The notes: generated from the letters alone by a model not told the origin. DNA of 6,866 nucleotides from Haemophilus_D sp963548985 (GCA_963548985.1 CAUUXN010000088.1:1-6866); one strand, 5' to 3'. Positions 1 to 5,658 are shown, numbered from the stretch's first letter. Made by a program: numbers and translations.

Positions 1-38
1 ATAAATCTAGACATTTGTTATTAGCATAAAGTTTCATA

Positions 39-47
39 AAGTGCGTT
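39..47 (+). repeat. Degenerate DNA uptake sequence
   Basis: AAGTGCGTT differs from the H. influenzae-type uptake core AAGTGCGGT by one base. It is followed by CAATTTTTGATA, which fits the AT-rich tract that normally follows the core on its 3' side. It is probably a decayed or low-affinity uptake site. One mismatch in nine bases can also arise by chance, so this is a modest call. Confidence 0.4.
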
Positions 48-149
48 CAATTTTTGATACAAATTAGTAGGGTGATTATAACGAAATATCGACAAAAAAA
101 GAATCAAAAATCCAGAGAATCATTTGCTCATTGCTTTAAGTTTTATTCT

Positions 150-178
150 TTGATAAATTTAAAAAGCATTGATAAATA
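150..178 (+). promoter_or_regulatory. Candidate sigma70 promoter of the small EexN-like gene
   Basis: TTGATA (150-155) and TAAATA (173-178) are separated by 17 bases and would start transcription about 14 bases before the ATG at 199. A perfect TATAAT lies at 185-190, but it has no -35 partner at the right distance and would give an almost leaderless message. The region is so AT-rich (24% GC over 1-198 by hand count) that chance matches are likely. Confidence 0.3.
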
Positions 179-198
179 TATACTTATAATGAGGAAGA

Positions 199-420
199 AT
201 GAAAAATTTAACATTACTATTCATTGCAGGATTTGCTTTAACCGCAACAGCTCATGCTAATAATGAAAAAACTTATACAGTAAAAGAATTTGAAGCAGAC
301 CTTAAGTTGCAAAAGGTTTATATAGAGAAATGTAAAAATGGTGAGCTTCATCCTGAAGACTTAAATTGTCTTAATGCTAGAACAGCAAGACGCCATAATA
401 AAAATCTAAATTTAGACTAA
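199..420 (+). CDS. Small exported protein resembling the EexN entry-exclusion family, without a lipobox
   Basis: A 73-residue protein. Residues 1-20 form a signal peptide: a Lys at position 3, a hydrophobic run, and an AHA cleavage site before Asn21. The mature part is about 53 residues and hydrophilic. It follows the pattern I associate with EexN-family entry-exclusion proteins: TYTVKEF near the start, then KCKNGEL around Cys45, then NCLNA around Cys57, then a basic tail. Family members are usually lipoproteins that block mating-pair formation by related conjugative plasmids. This one has no cysteine at the cleavage site, so it should be a soluble periplasmic protein, and Cys45 and Cys57 could form a disulfide. 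The start at 199 has GAGGAAG just upstream with short spacing and gives a complete signal peptide. By hand count the gene is about 30% GC, poorer than its neighbours. It converges on ftsH and no conjugation genes are visible. The coding call is firm; the family assignment rests on pattern recall and needs a profile search. Confidence 0.75.
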   Translation: MKNLTLLFIAGFALTATAHANNEKTYTVKEFEADLKLQKVYIEKCKNGELHPEDLNCLNARTARRHNKNLNLD

Positions 421-424
421 AATT

Positions 425-456
425 AAAGCCTTCCATTTCAGGAAGGCTTTATTTTT
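425..456 (+). terminator. Intrinsic terminator of the EexN-like gene, shared with ftsH
   Basis: A perfect 10-bp stem, AAAGCCTTCC (425-434) with GGAAGGCTTT (441-450), has a 6-base loop and is followed by ATTTTTAT. It starts 4 bases after the small gene's stop codon. Read on the minus strand it is followed by TTTAATTTTAG, so it probably also ends ftsH transcripts. The ftsH stop codon (455-457) lies inside the plus-strand T tract. Confidence 0.85.
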
Positions 457-2362
457 ATGCTTCAGGATCTTCTGAATGATTAACCGCACTTTCAGTTTTC
501 TCTTCCTGCGGTTTTGCTGCTGGTTTCGTGTCTTTGTTATCTTCCCAACCAGATGGCGGTGTAACAGGTTCACGATTCATCAATTGCTTGATTTGTTCTT
601 CTTCAATGGTTTCATATTTCACTAACGCATCTTTCATGGCGTGAAGAATATCCATATTGTCGATCAAAATCTGTCTTGCTCTCGCATAGTTACGATTTAC
701 AATCGCACGAACTTCTTCATCAATTGCATGTGCTGTTTCGTCAGACATATGTTTTGCTTTCGCCATTGAGCGCCCTAAGAATACTTCGCCTTCATCTTCA
801 GTATAAAGAATCGGACCGAGTTTATCTGAGAAGCCCCATTGGGTCACCATATTACGTGCAATATTGGTTGCCACTTTAATATCGTTGGATGCACCGGTAG
901 AAATATTTTCTTCACCGTAAATCAAATCTTCAGCTAAGCGTCCTGCATATAGTGTGGAAAGTTTACTTTCTAATTGTTTTTGGCTGATACTAATTTGATC
1001 GCCTTCAGGTAAGAAGAAAGTTACACCTAATGCACGGCCACGAGGAATAATCGTCACTTTATGAACAGGATCATGTTCAGGTACTAAGTAACCCACAATG
1101 GCGTGACCTGCTTCATGGTACGCAGTCGATTCTTTTTGTTTATCCGTCATGATCATGGTACGGCGTTCAGGCCCCATATTGATCTTATCTTTTGCTTTTT
1201 CAAACTCAAGCATCGATACAGTACGTTTATTGCTACGCGCAGCAAATAATGCCGCTTCATTCACCAAGTTCGCTAAATCTGCACCTGAATAACCAGGTGT
1301 ACCACGAGCCAGTGTCATTGCATCTACATCATCAGCGACAGGTACTTTACGCATGTGAACTTTTAAAATTTGCTCACGACCTTTCACATCCGGTAAACCT
1401 ACAACAACTTGACGGTCAAAACGGCCTGGACGAGTTAATGCTGGATCAAGTACATCTGGACGGTTAGTTGCAGCAATAACGATTACGCCTTCGTTACCAC
1501 CGAAACCATCCATTTCAACTAACATTTGGTTAAGGGTTTGTTCACGCTCATCATGTCCACCACCTAAACCGGCACCACGTTGGCGACCTACCGCATCAAT
1601 TTCATCGATAAAGATTAAGCATGGTGCATTTTTCTTCGCTTGCTCGAACATATCACGTACACGAGAAGCACCAACACCCACAAACATCTCTACAAAGTCA
1701 GAACCTGAAATGGTAAAGAAAGGCACTTTTGCTTCACCCGCAATAGCTTTTGCTAATAAGGTTTTACCTGTACCTGGAGGACCTACCATTAAAATCCCTT
1801 TTGGAATTTTACCACCAAGGTTTTGGAATTTTTTTGGTTCACGCAAGAAATCAACTACTTCACCGACTTCTTCTTTTGCTTCATCGCAACCTGCAACATC
1901 AGCAAAAGTCACTTTGATTTGATCTTGGTTCAGCATTTTCGCGCGGCTTTTACCAAAACTCATGGCCTTGCCACCGCCACCTTGCATTTGACGCATGAAG
2001 AAAATCCATACCCCTACAAGGAATAACATTGGGAACCACGAAATTAAAATTTGTGATAATAAACTGCGTTTTTCAAAAGGCGTACCTTCGATTTTAACTT
2101 TTTTATTTAGTAAGTCATCTAAGAGCTTTTTATCTTCCAACGGTGGCATGACGGTCATATATTTAGAACCATCATTTTTGGTCACAGTGATTTCATTCGC
2201 ATCAAAACGCGCTTCTTTCACTTGACTATTACTCACATCATACACAAAGGTTGTGTAATCTGTTGAGTCACTCACGCCATTGGAATTAAAACTTTGGTAA
2301 GCTGTCATCATGACAATTGCTACCACAACCCATAGAACTAGATTTTTGACCATATCGTTCAA
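455..2362 (-). CDS. ftsH: ATP-dependent zinc metalloprotease FtsH
   Basis: A membrane-anchored AAA+ protease that degrades unstable and misassembled membrane proteins and, in enterics, LpxC and sigma32. It is 635 residues, close to the family's usual 630-650. Membrane segments lie at about residues 7-22 and 104-123 and flank a periplasmic domain. The AAA+ module shows Walker A GPPGTGKT (194-201), pore loop FVGVG (227-231), Walker B LIFIDEID (249-256) and the second region of homology ending RPGRFDR (311-317). The protease has HEAGH at 416-420 (His416 and His420 bind zinc, Glu417 is catalytic) and Asp494 as third ligand. The tail after about residue 605 is Lys/Glu/Pro-rich and probably disordered. 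I chose the TTG start at 2362 because AGGCAGG sits 7 bases upstream. The ATG three codons later (2353) gives MVKNL, like the annotated E. coli start, but is 16 bases from that site. It lies 87 bases downstream of rlmE, probably in one operon. Confidence 0.98.
   Translation of the reverse strand: MNDMVKNLVLWVVVAIVMMTAYQSFNSNGVSDSTDYTTFVYDVSNSQVKEARFDANEITVTKNDGSKYMTVMPPLEDKKLLDDLLNKKVKIEGTPFEKRSLLSQILISWFPMLFLVGVWIFFMRQMQGGGGKAMSFGKSRAKMLNQDQIKVTFADVAGCDEAKEEVGEVVDFLREPKKFQNLGGKIPKGILMVGPPGTGKTLLAKAIAGEAKVPFFTISGSDFVEMFVGVGASRVRDMFEQAKKNAPCLIFIDEIDAVGRQRGAGLGGGHDEREQTLNQMLVEMDGFGGNEGVIVIAATNRPDVLDPALTRPGRFDRQVVVGLPDVKGREQILKVHMRKVPVADDVDAMTLARGTPGYSGADLANLVNEAALFAARSNKRTVSMLEFEKAKDKINMGPERRTMIMTDKQKESTAYHEAGHAIVGYLVPEHDPVHKVTIIPRGRALGVTFFLPEGDQISISQKQLESKLSTLYAGRLAEDLIYGEENISTGASNDIKVATNIARNMVTQWGFSDKLGPILYTEDEGEVFLGRSMAKAKHMSDETAHAIDEEVRAIVNRNYARARQILIDNMDILHAMKDALVKYETIEEEQIKQLMNREPVTPPSGWEDNKDTKPAAKPQEEKTESAVNHSEDPEA
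483..491 (-). repeat. DNA uptake sequence inside the ftsH 3' end
   Basis: A perfect AAGTGCGGT core on the minus strand, read as Glu-Ser-Ala-Val in the variable C-terminal tail of FtsH. It lies outside the ATPase and protease domains, where an added uptake site would cost little. Confidence 0.85.
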
Positions 2363-2369
2363 GGTTTAA

Positions 2370-2376
2370 CCTGCCT
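2370..2376 (-). promoter_or_regulatory. Ribosome binding site deciding the ftsH start
   Basis: AGGCAGG on the minus strand lies 7 bases before TTG at 2362 and 16 bases before ATG at 2353. The spacing favours the TTG start and a protein beginning MNDMVKN. Confidence 0.55.
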
Positions 2377-2400
2377 TTCTTAAGTTAATTAAAATTAAAC

Positions 2401-2432
2401 GAGATACTATCTCATCCCCGACACAATGAAAA
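2401..2432 (-). promoter_or_regulatory. Possible weak internal promoter with palindrome ahead of ftsH
   Basis: On the minus strand TTTTCA (2432-2427) and TAGTAT (2409-2404) are 17 bases apart, each matching four of six sigma70 consensus bases. The -10 lies within a perfect 13-base palindrome (2401-2413, GAGATA-G-TATCTC on the minus strand). This could be a secondary ftsH promoter with an operator, or a 5-bp RNA hairpin. The promoter match is weak, and ftsH is probably transcribed mainly by read-through from rlmE. Confidence 0.25.
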
Positions 2433-2449
2433 GCTATCAAAGCAATTAT

Positions 2450-3082
2450 CTATTCGCCTTTATAACCGCTTGCTACAATATAAACTTCGCGAGAACGCCC
2501 ACGAGAGGCTTCAGGCTTACGCACTTTTACTACACTAAAGAGTGAACGAATTTCGCGCAGATACTCGTCAAAACCTTCTCCTTGGAATACTTTGACCACA
2601 AAACTGCCTTTTTTCGCCAAAACTTGCTTACACATATCTAAAGCTAGTTCAACTAAATACATTGCACGAGGAATATCAACAGATGGCATGCCGCTAAAAT
2701 TTGGCGCCATATCAGACATCACTACATCAACTTTTGCTTCACCAACTCGTTCTAATAATGCATTCAGCACATTTTCGTCACGAAAATCGCCTTGCAAGAA
2801 ATCCACGCCGACAATTGGGTTCATATCCAAAATATCACAAGCAATCACTCGACCTTTACCACCAATTTGGCTCACAACATACTGTGACCAACCACCTGGT
2901 GCGGCACCGAGATCCACCACTGTCATTCCCGGTTTAAACAATTTATCCGTTTGTTGAATTTCATCTAACTTAAAGTAAGCACGTGAGCGTAATTTTTGTT
3001 TATGTGCTTTCTGAACAAACGGATCTTTAAAATGTTCGTTTAGCCAACGAGAAGAACTCGCCGAACGTTTTTTCTTTCCCAT
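2450..3082 (-). CDS. rlmE: 23S rRNA (uridine-2552-2'-O)-methyltransferase RlmE
   Basis: Formerly FtsJ or RrmJ. It uses S-adenosylmethionine to methylate the 2'-O of U2552 in the A loop of 23S rRNA at a late stage of 50S assembly in the cytoplasm. The 210 residues match the E. coli length of about 209. The Rossmann-type SAM loop DLGAAPGGW lies at 58-66. The catalytic tetrad K-D-K-E appears as Lys38 (AYFKL), Asp124 (MSDMAPN), Lys164 (VKVFQGEG) and Glu199 (SREVY). The N-terminus is basic (GKKKR), as is usual for rRNA binding. The ATG at 3082 has a purine-rich AAAGAGA upstream. It is the first gene of the probable rlmE-ftsH operon, divergent from yhbY, and follows a sequence resembling a sigma32 promoter at 3124-3152. 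In E. coli this gene is heat-inducible. Confidence 0.97.
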   Translation of the reverse strand: MGKKKRSASSSRWLNEHFKDPFVQKAHKQKLRSRAYFKLDEIQQTDKLFKPGMTVVDLGAAPGGWSQYVVSQIGGKGRVIACDILDMNPIVGVDFLQGDFRDENVLNALLERVGEAKVDVVMSDMAPNFSGMPSVDIPRAMYLVELALDMCKQVLAKKGSFVVKVFQGEGFDEYLREIRSLFSVVKVRKPEASRGRSREVYIVASGYKGE

Positions 3083-3123
3083 AATCTCTTTCTTTTGTAC
3101 TATTTTTTGTAGTAGTTTCGTCT

Positions 3124-3152
3124 ATATTTGGGTACAATCTGCCAAATTCAAG
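3124..3152 (-). promoter_or_regulatory. Candidate heat-shock (sigma32) promoter of rlmE-ftsH
   Basis: On the minus strand CTTGAAT (3152-3146) is followed after 13 bases by CCCAAATAT (3132-3124). The sigma32 consensus is roughly CTTGAAA, then a 13-15 base gap, then CCCCATnT. The -35 matches six of seven bases, and the -10 keeps the CCCA core and the final T. Transcription would start near 3117, about 35 bases before the rlmE ATG. Read as a sigma70 promoter the same DNA gives TTGAAT with a poor -10. Heat-shock control of this operon in E. coli supports the reading. Confidence 0.6.
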
Positions 3153-3193
3153 GCTAGACTTACCAAAAAGTGCTGAAAAACCACGTTTTTTCT

Positions 3194-3217
3194 GACCGCT
3201 CTTTTCGGTCTTTTTTT
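3194..3217 (+). terminator. Terminator-like hairpin in the yhbY leader
   Basis: GACCG (3194-3198) pairs with CGGTC (3206-3210) around a 7-base loop and is followed directly by seven Ts (3211-3217). It has the form of a plus-strand intrinsic terminator, although the stem is short. It ends 31 bases before the yhbY start, and no gene upstream on the plus strand needs it. It could attenuate yhbY, end an antisense transcript leaving the rlmE promoter region, or be the remnant of an uptake-sequence pair: ACCGCTCTT is one base from the reverse core. Confidence 0.5.
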
Positions 3218-3248
3218 GACTCATATTCATCTATTTAAAGGATTCCTT

Positions 3249-3548
3249 ATGACAATATTATCAACAAAACAAAAACAATTTTTAAAAGGACTCGCTCATC
3301 ACCTTAGTCCTGTCGTCATGCTTGGCGGTAACGGCTTAACCGAAGGTGTATTAGCCGAAATCGATAATGCGTTAAATCATCACGAATTAATCAAAGTAAA
3401 AATTGCTGGCGCAGATCGCGAAACCAAACAATTAATCATTGATGCGATTGTTCGTGAAACCAAATCATCTAACGTTCAAACCATCGGACATATTTTGGTG
3501 CTTTATCGACCAAGCGAGGAAGGTAAAATCCAGCTGCCTCGTAAATAA
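3249..3548 (+). CDS. yhbY: CRM-domain ribosome assembly RNA-binding protein YhbY
   Basis: A small cytoplasmic protein that associates with pre-50S particles in E. coli and is thought to help 50S assembly. It has 99 residues, against 97 in E. coli. The whole protein is one CRM RNA-binding domain: STKQKQFLKGLAH at the start, the GGNGLT loop at 26-31 (the family's GxxG-type loop), then HELIKVKI (45-52) and LVLYRP (83-88). The ATG at 3249 is chosen over upstream in-frame starts because AAAGGA (3237-3242) lies 6 bases before it and the resulting N-terminus aligns with E. coli. It is divergent from rlmE, another late 50S factor, and convergent with greA. I found no convincing sigma70 promoter in 3083-3248 on this strand. 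A terminator-like hairpin precedes the gene. Confidence 0.96.
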   Translation: MTILSTKQKQFLKGLAHHLSPVVMLGGNGLTEGVLAEIDNALNHHELIKVKIAGADRETKQLIIDAIVRETKSSNVQTIGHILVLYRPSEEGKIQLPRK

Positions 3549-3553
3549 TTGTT

Positions 3554-3582
3554 ATCCCCTCAATTTGAGGGGATGTTTTTTT
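3554..3582 (+). terminator. Intrinsic terminator of yhbY
   Basis: An 8-bp stem, ATCCCCTC (3554-3561) with GAGGGGAT (3567-3574), has loop AATTT and is followed by G and seven Ts (3576-3582). It starts 6 bases after the yhbY stop. The greA stop codon (3581-3583) overlaps the T tract. In the greA direction the hairpin is followed by AACAATTATTTAC, a poor U tract. Confidence 0.9.
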
Positions 3583-4057
3583 AGATGTAATTTACTTCAA
3601 TAATCTCGAACTCAACCGTTCCACCTGGGGTGGTAATATTTACGGTATCATCCAACTCTTTCCCTACCAAGCCGCGAGCAATCGGTGAATTCACAGAAAT
3701 CAAACCTGATTTAATATCTGCCTCATCATCACCCACAATTTGATAAGTCACTTCTTCATCAGTATCGGTATTCACTAATACAACTGTCGCACCAAAAATA
3801 ACTTTTCCGTTATTTGGTAATTTAGTGACATCGATAACCTGACAATTTGCAAGTTTGCTTTCAATTTCTTGAATGCGACCTTCGCAAAAACCTTGTTGTT
3901 CACGCGCAGCGTGATATTCTGCATTTTCTTTTAAGTCACCATGCTCACGTGCTTCAGCAATCGCCTTGATAATTTCAGGGCGACGCTCATTCTTTAAGAA
4001 ATCTAATTCTTGACGTAATAGCTCCGCACCGCGCACGGTCATTGGAATTTGTTTCAT
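3581..4057 (-). CDS. greA: Transcription elongation factor GreA
   Basis: GreA enters the secondary channel of backtracked RNA polymerase and stimulates cleavage of the misaligned RNA 3' end so that elongation can resume. It has 158 residues, the same as E. coli. The N-terminal coiled coil spans about residues 8-75, and its acidic tip EHGDLKENAEYH carries Asp41 and Glu44, which act at the polymerase active site. The C-terminal FKBP-like domain follows, including SVNSPIARGL and ending near TPGGTVEFEIIEV. The ATG at 4057 has AAGGA 7 bases upstream. An in-frame extension to 4192 has no family similarity and is not used. The gene is divergent from dacB, as in E. coli, and its leader of about 100 bases contains a terminator-like hairpin. 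Confidence 0.98.
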   Translation of the reverse strand: MKQIPMTVRGAELLRQELDFLKNERRPEIIKAIAEAREHGDLKENAEYHAAREQQGFCEGRIQEIESKLANCQVIDVTKLPNNGKVIFGATVVLVNTDTDEEVTYQIVGDDEADIKSGLISVNSPIARGLVGKELDDTVNITTPGGTVEFEIIEVNYI

Positions 4058-4078
4058 TCTTTTTCCTTGAAATTTGGT

Positions 4079-4115
4079 AAAAACAAAACCACGACAACGT
4101 CTTGCAACCTTGCCG
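4079..4115 (-). promoter_or_regulatory. Candidate attenuator hairpin in the greA leader
   Basis: On the minus strand CGGCAA (4115-4110) can pair with TTGTCG (4097-4092), including one G-U pair, around a 12-base loop. TGGTTTTGTTTTT follows (4091-4079). The form is that of a weak intrinsic terminator about 21 bases before the greA ATG. In E. coli, partial termination in the greA leader yields the GraL small RNAs, and this could be the equivalent. The stem is weak, so folding and RNA data are needed. Confidence 0.4.
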
Positions 4116-4139
4116 CAGTCAATGAAAAATAAAAAATGA

Positions 4140-4168
4140 TTTACTCTATTGAGTTCGGAGCTTATTAT
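4140..4168 (+). promoter_or_regulatory. Candidate sigma70 promoter of dacB
   Basis: TTTACT (4140-4145) and TATTAT (4163-4168) are 17 bases apart, matching four and five of six consensus bases. Transcription would start near 4175, about 35 bases before the dacB ATG. The -10 lies on the same bases as the -10 of the proposed greA promoter. Confidence 0.45.
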
Positions 4169-4192
4169 TATTCGTCTTGAGAAAAATAGCAA
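4164..4192 (-). promoter_or_regulatory. Candidate sigma70 promoter of greA
   Basis: On the minus strand TTGCTA (4192-4187) and AATAAT (4169-4164) are 17 bases apart, matching four and five of six consensus bases. Transcription would start near 4157 and give a greA leader of about 100 bases that includes the hairpin at 4092-4115. Confidence 0.4.
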
Positions 4193-4209
4193 CCATAACA
4201 GAACTAAAA

Positions 4210-5649
4210 ATGACTAAAAAATCTTCTATTTCGACCGCACTTAAAGCGGCACTTATCACACTCGGCTTTTCTTTTTCCTCTATGGCTGAAGTTAATGTGG
4301 CTTCTATTACCCAATACCTACCTGAAGGTGCTTCTGCCAGTATCATTGCCAAAAACCTCAATAAAGATCAAATTATCGCGGATTACAATGGCTCAACCTT
4401 TATGTTGCCAGCCAGTACGCAAAAAGTTTTCACAGCCGTTGCTGCTAAATTAGTATTAGGTGATGCCTTTCAATTTGAAACCTCACTTTTAAGTAACGGA
4501 AAAATTCAGAATAATGCTTTGGAAGGCGATCTTGTTGTGCAATTTACTGGTGATCCCGATCTCACCAGCGGACAACTTTATAGCCTATTAGCTAATTTAA
4601 AAAACCAAGGCATTCAGAAAATCAATGGTGATCTTATTTTAGATACCTCTGTATTTGCTAGCCATGATCGTGGGTTAGGTTGGATTTGGAACGATCTCAC
4701 CATGTGCTTTAACTCTCCTCCAGCAGCGGCAAATATCGATAATAACTGTTTCTATGCAGAGCTGGATGCAAATCAACCTGTAGGTGAAACCGTAAAAATT
4801 AACGTCCCTGCACAATTCCCAATACAAGTTTTCGGACAAGTGTATATTGCAGATCAACAAGAAGCCGGTTATTGCCAATTAGACGTTGTCGTTCATGACA
4901 ATAATCGCTATCAAGTTAAAGGCTGTATTGCGCGTCAAGCAAAACCTTTTGGTCTTAGTTTTGCAGTACAAGATCCAGATGCCTACGCTGCTGCCATTAT
5001 TCAACGCCAATTAAAACGTCTTGGCATCGAATTTTCGGGTAAAGTAAAACAGCCTCAAAAACCACAGCAAGGGCAAAAACTTGCACAGCATTTATCAAAA
5101 CCGCTGCCTGAGTTATTGAAAAAAATGATGAAAAAATCGGATAACCAGATTGCAGATGCTTTATTTAGAGCGGTAGCCTACAATTACTATAAGCGCCCTG
5201 CTTCATTCCAATTAGGTACATTGGCGGTTAAATCAGTATTACAAAAACAAGGTATTAAATTTGGCAATAGCATTTTAGCTGATGGTTCTGGTCTTTCTCG
5301 TCACAATTTGGTTGCACCGAAAACCATGCTTTCTGTTTTGGAGTACATCGCTAAAAATGAAGATACACTGCATTTAATGGAAACTTTCCCGATTGCAGGT
5401 GTAGATGGAACCATCAGTGGACGCGGCGGCTTAATTAATCCACCATTGGTTAAAAATGTCATCGCGAAAACAGGCTCATTAAAAGGCGTTTATAACCTTG
5501 CTGGTTTTATGACCAATGCGCGAGGTGAAAAAGTGGCTTTCGTTCAATTCATCAATGGTTACTCCACTGGCGATTTAGAAAGTAAAACGAAACGCGCTCC
5601 ACTCGTGCAATTTGAAAGTACACTTTATAATGATTTTTATAAAGACTAA
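4210..5649 (+). CDS. dacB: Penicillin-binding protein 4: D-alanyl-D-alanine carboxypeptidase/endopeptidase
   Basis: A class C low-molecular-weight PBP (peptidase family S13). It trims the terminal D-Ala from peptidoglycan pentapeptides and cuts 4-3 crosslinks in the periplasm. It has 479 residues, against 477 in E. coli. The signal peptide is residues 1-26 (MTKK, hydrophobic core, cleavage likely after SMA). The catalytic motifs are in order: SxxK at Ser69-Lys72 (PASTQK), SxN at Ser310-Asn312, and KTG at 420-422. The long insert between the first two, about 95-285, is typical of the family and holds four cysteines (166, 180, 222, 239). The E. coli-like motifs FASHD, CFNSPPAAA and DGSGLSRHNL are present. 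I chose the ATG at 4210, which gives a proper signal peptide; its ribosome binding site is weak. A TTG at 4177 would add 11 residues before the signal peptide. The gene is divergent from greA and ends in a terminator made of two uptake sequences. Confidence 0.97.
   Translation: MTKKSSISTALKAALITLGFSFSSMAEVNVASITQYLPEGASASIIAKNLNKDQIIADYNGSTFMLPASTQKVFTAVAAKLVLGDAFQFETSLLSNGKIQNNALEGDLVVQFTGDPDLTSGQLYSLLANLKNQGIQKINGDLILDTSVFASHDRGLGWIWNDLTMCFNSPPAAANIDNNCFYAELDANQPVGETVKINVPAQFPIQVFGQVYIADQQEAGYCQLDVVVHDNNRYQVKGCIARQAKPFGLSFAVQDPDAYAAAIIQRQLKRLGIEFSGKVKQPQKPQQGQKLAQHLSKPLPELLKKMMKKSDNQIADALFRAVAYNYYKRPASFQLGTLAVKSVLQKQGIKFGNSILADGSGLSRHNLVAPKTMLSVLEYIAKNEDTLHLMETFPIAGVDGTISGRGGLINPPLVKNVIAKTGSLKGVYNLAGFMTNARGEKVAFVQFINGYSTGDLESKTKRAPLVQFESTLYNDFYKD
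4234..4242 (-). repeat. DNA uptake sequence inside the dacB signal peptide
   Basis: A perfect AAGTGCGGT core on the minus strand. On the coding strand it reads Thr-Ala-Leu within the signal peptide, which tolerates substitutions well. Confidence 0.85.
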
Positions 5650-5658
5650 AATATATTA

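Noticed and set aside
185..190. Perfect TATAAT before the small gene
   Set aside because: It has no -35 at 16-18 bases and would start transcription almost at the ATG. It is likely chance in very AT-rich DNA.
54..260. 68-codon plus-strand frame overlapping the small exported gene
   Set aside because: It runs through AT-rich noncoding sequence, has no family pattern and is out of frame with the signal-peptide protein, which has the better start.
3027..3230. 67-codon minus-strand frame between yhbY and rlmE
   Set aside because: It overlaps the rlmE start, the candidate heat-shock promoter and the hairpin at 3194-3217. Composition is Lys-rich with no recognisable domain.
4058..4192. Upstream extension of greA to a start at 4192
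   Set aside because: The ATG at 4057 has a good ribosome binding site and gives exactly the 158-residue family length. The extra 45 residues have no counterpart in GreA.
4177..4209. TTG start 11 codons upstream for dacB
   Set aside because: It would place extra residues ahead of a normal signal peptide and has no ribosome binding site at a useful distance.
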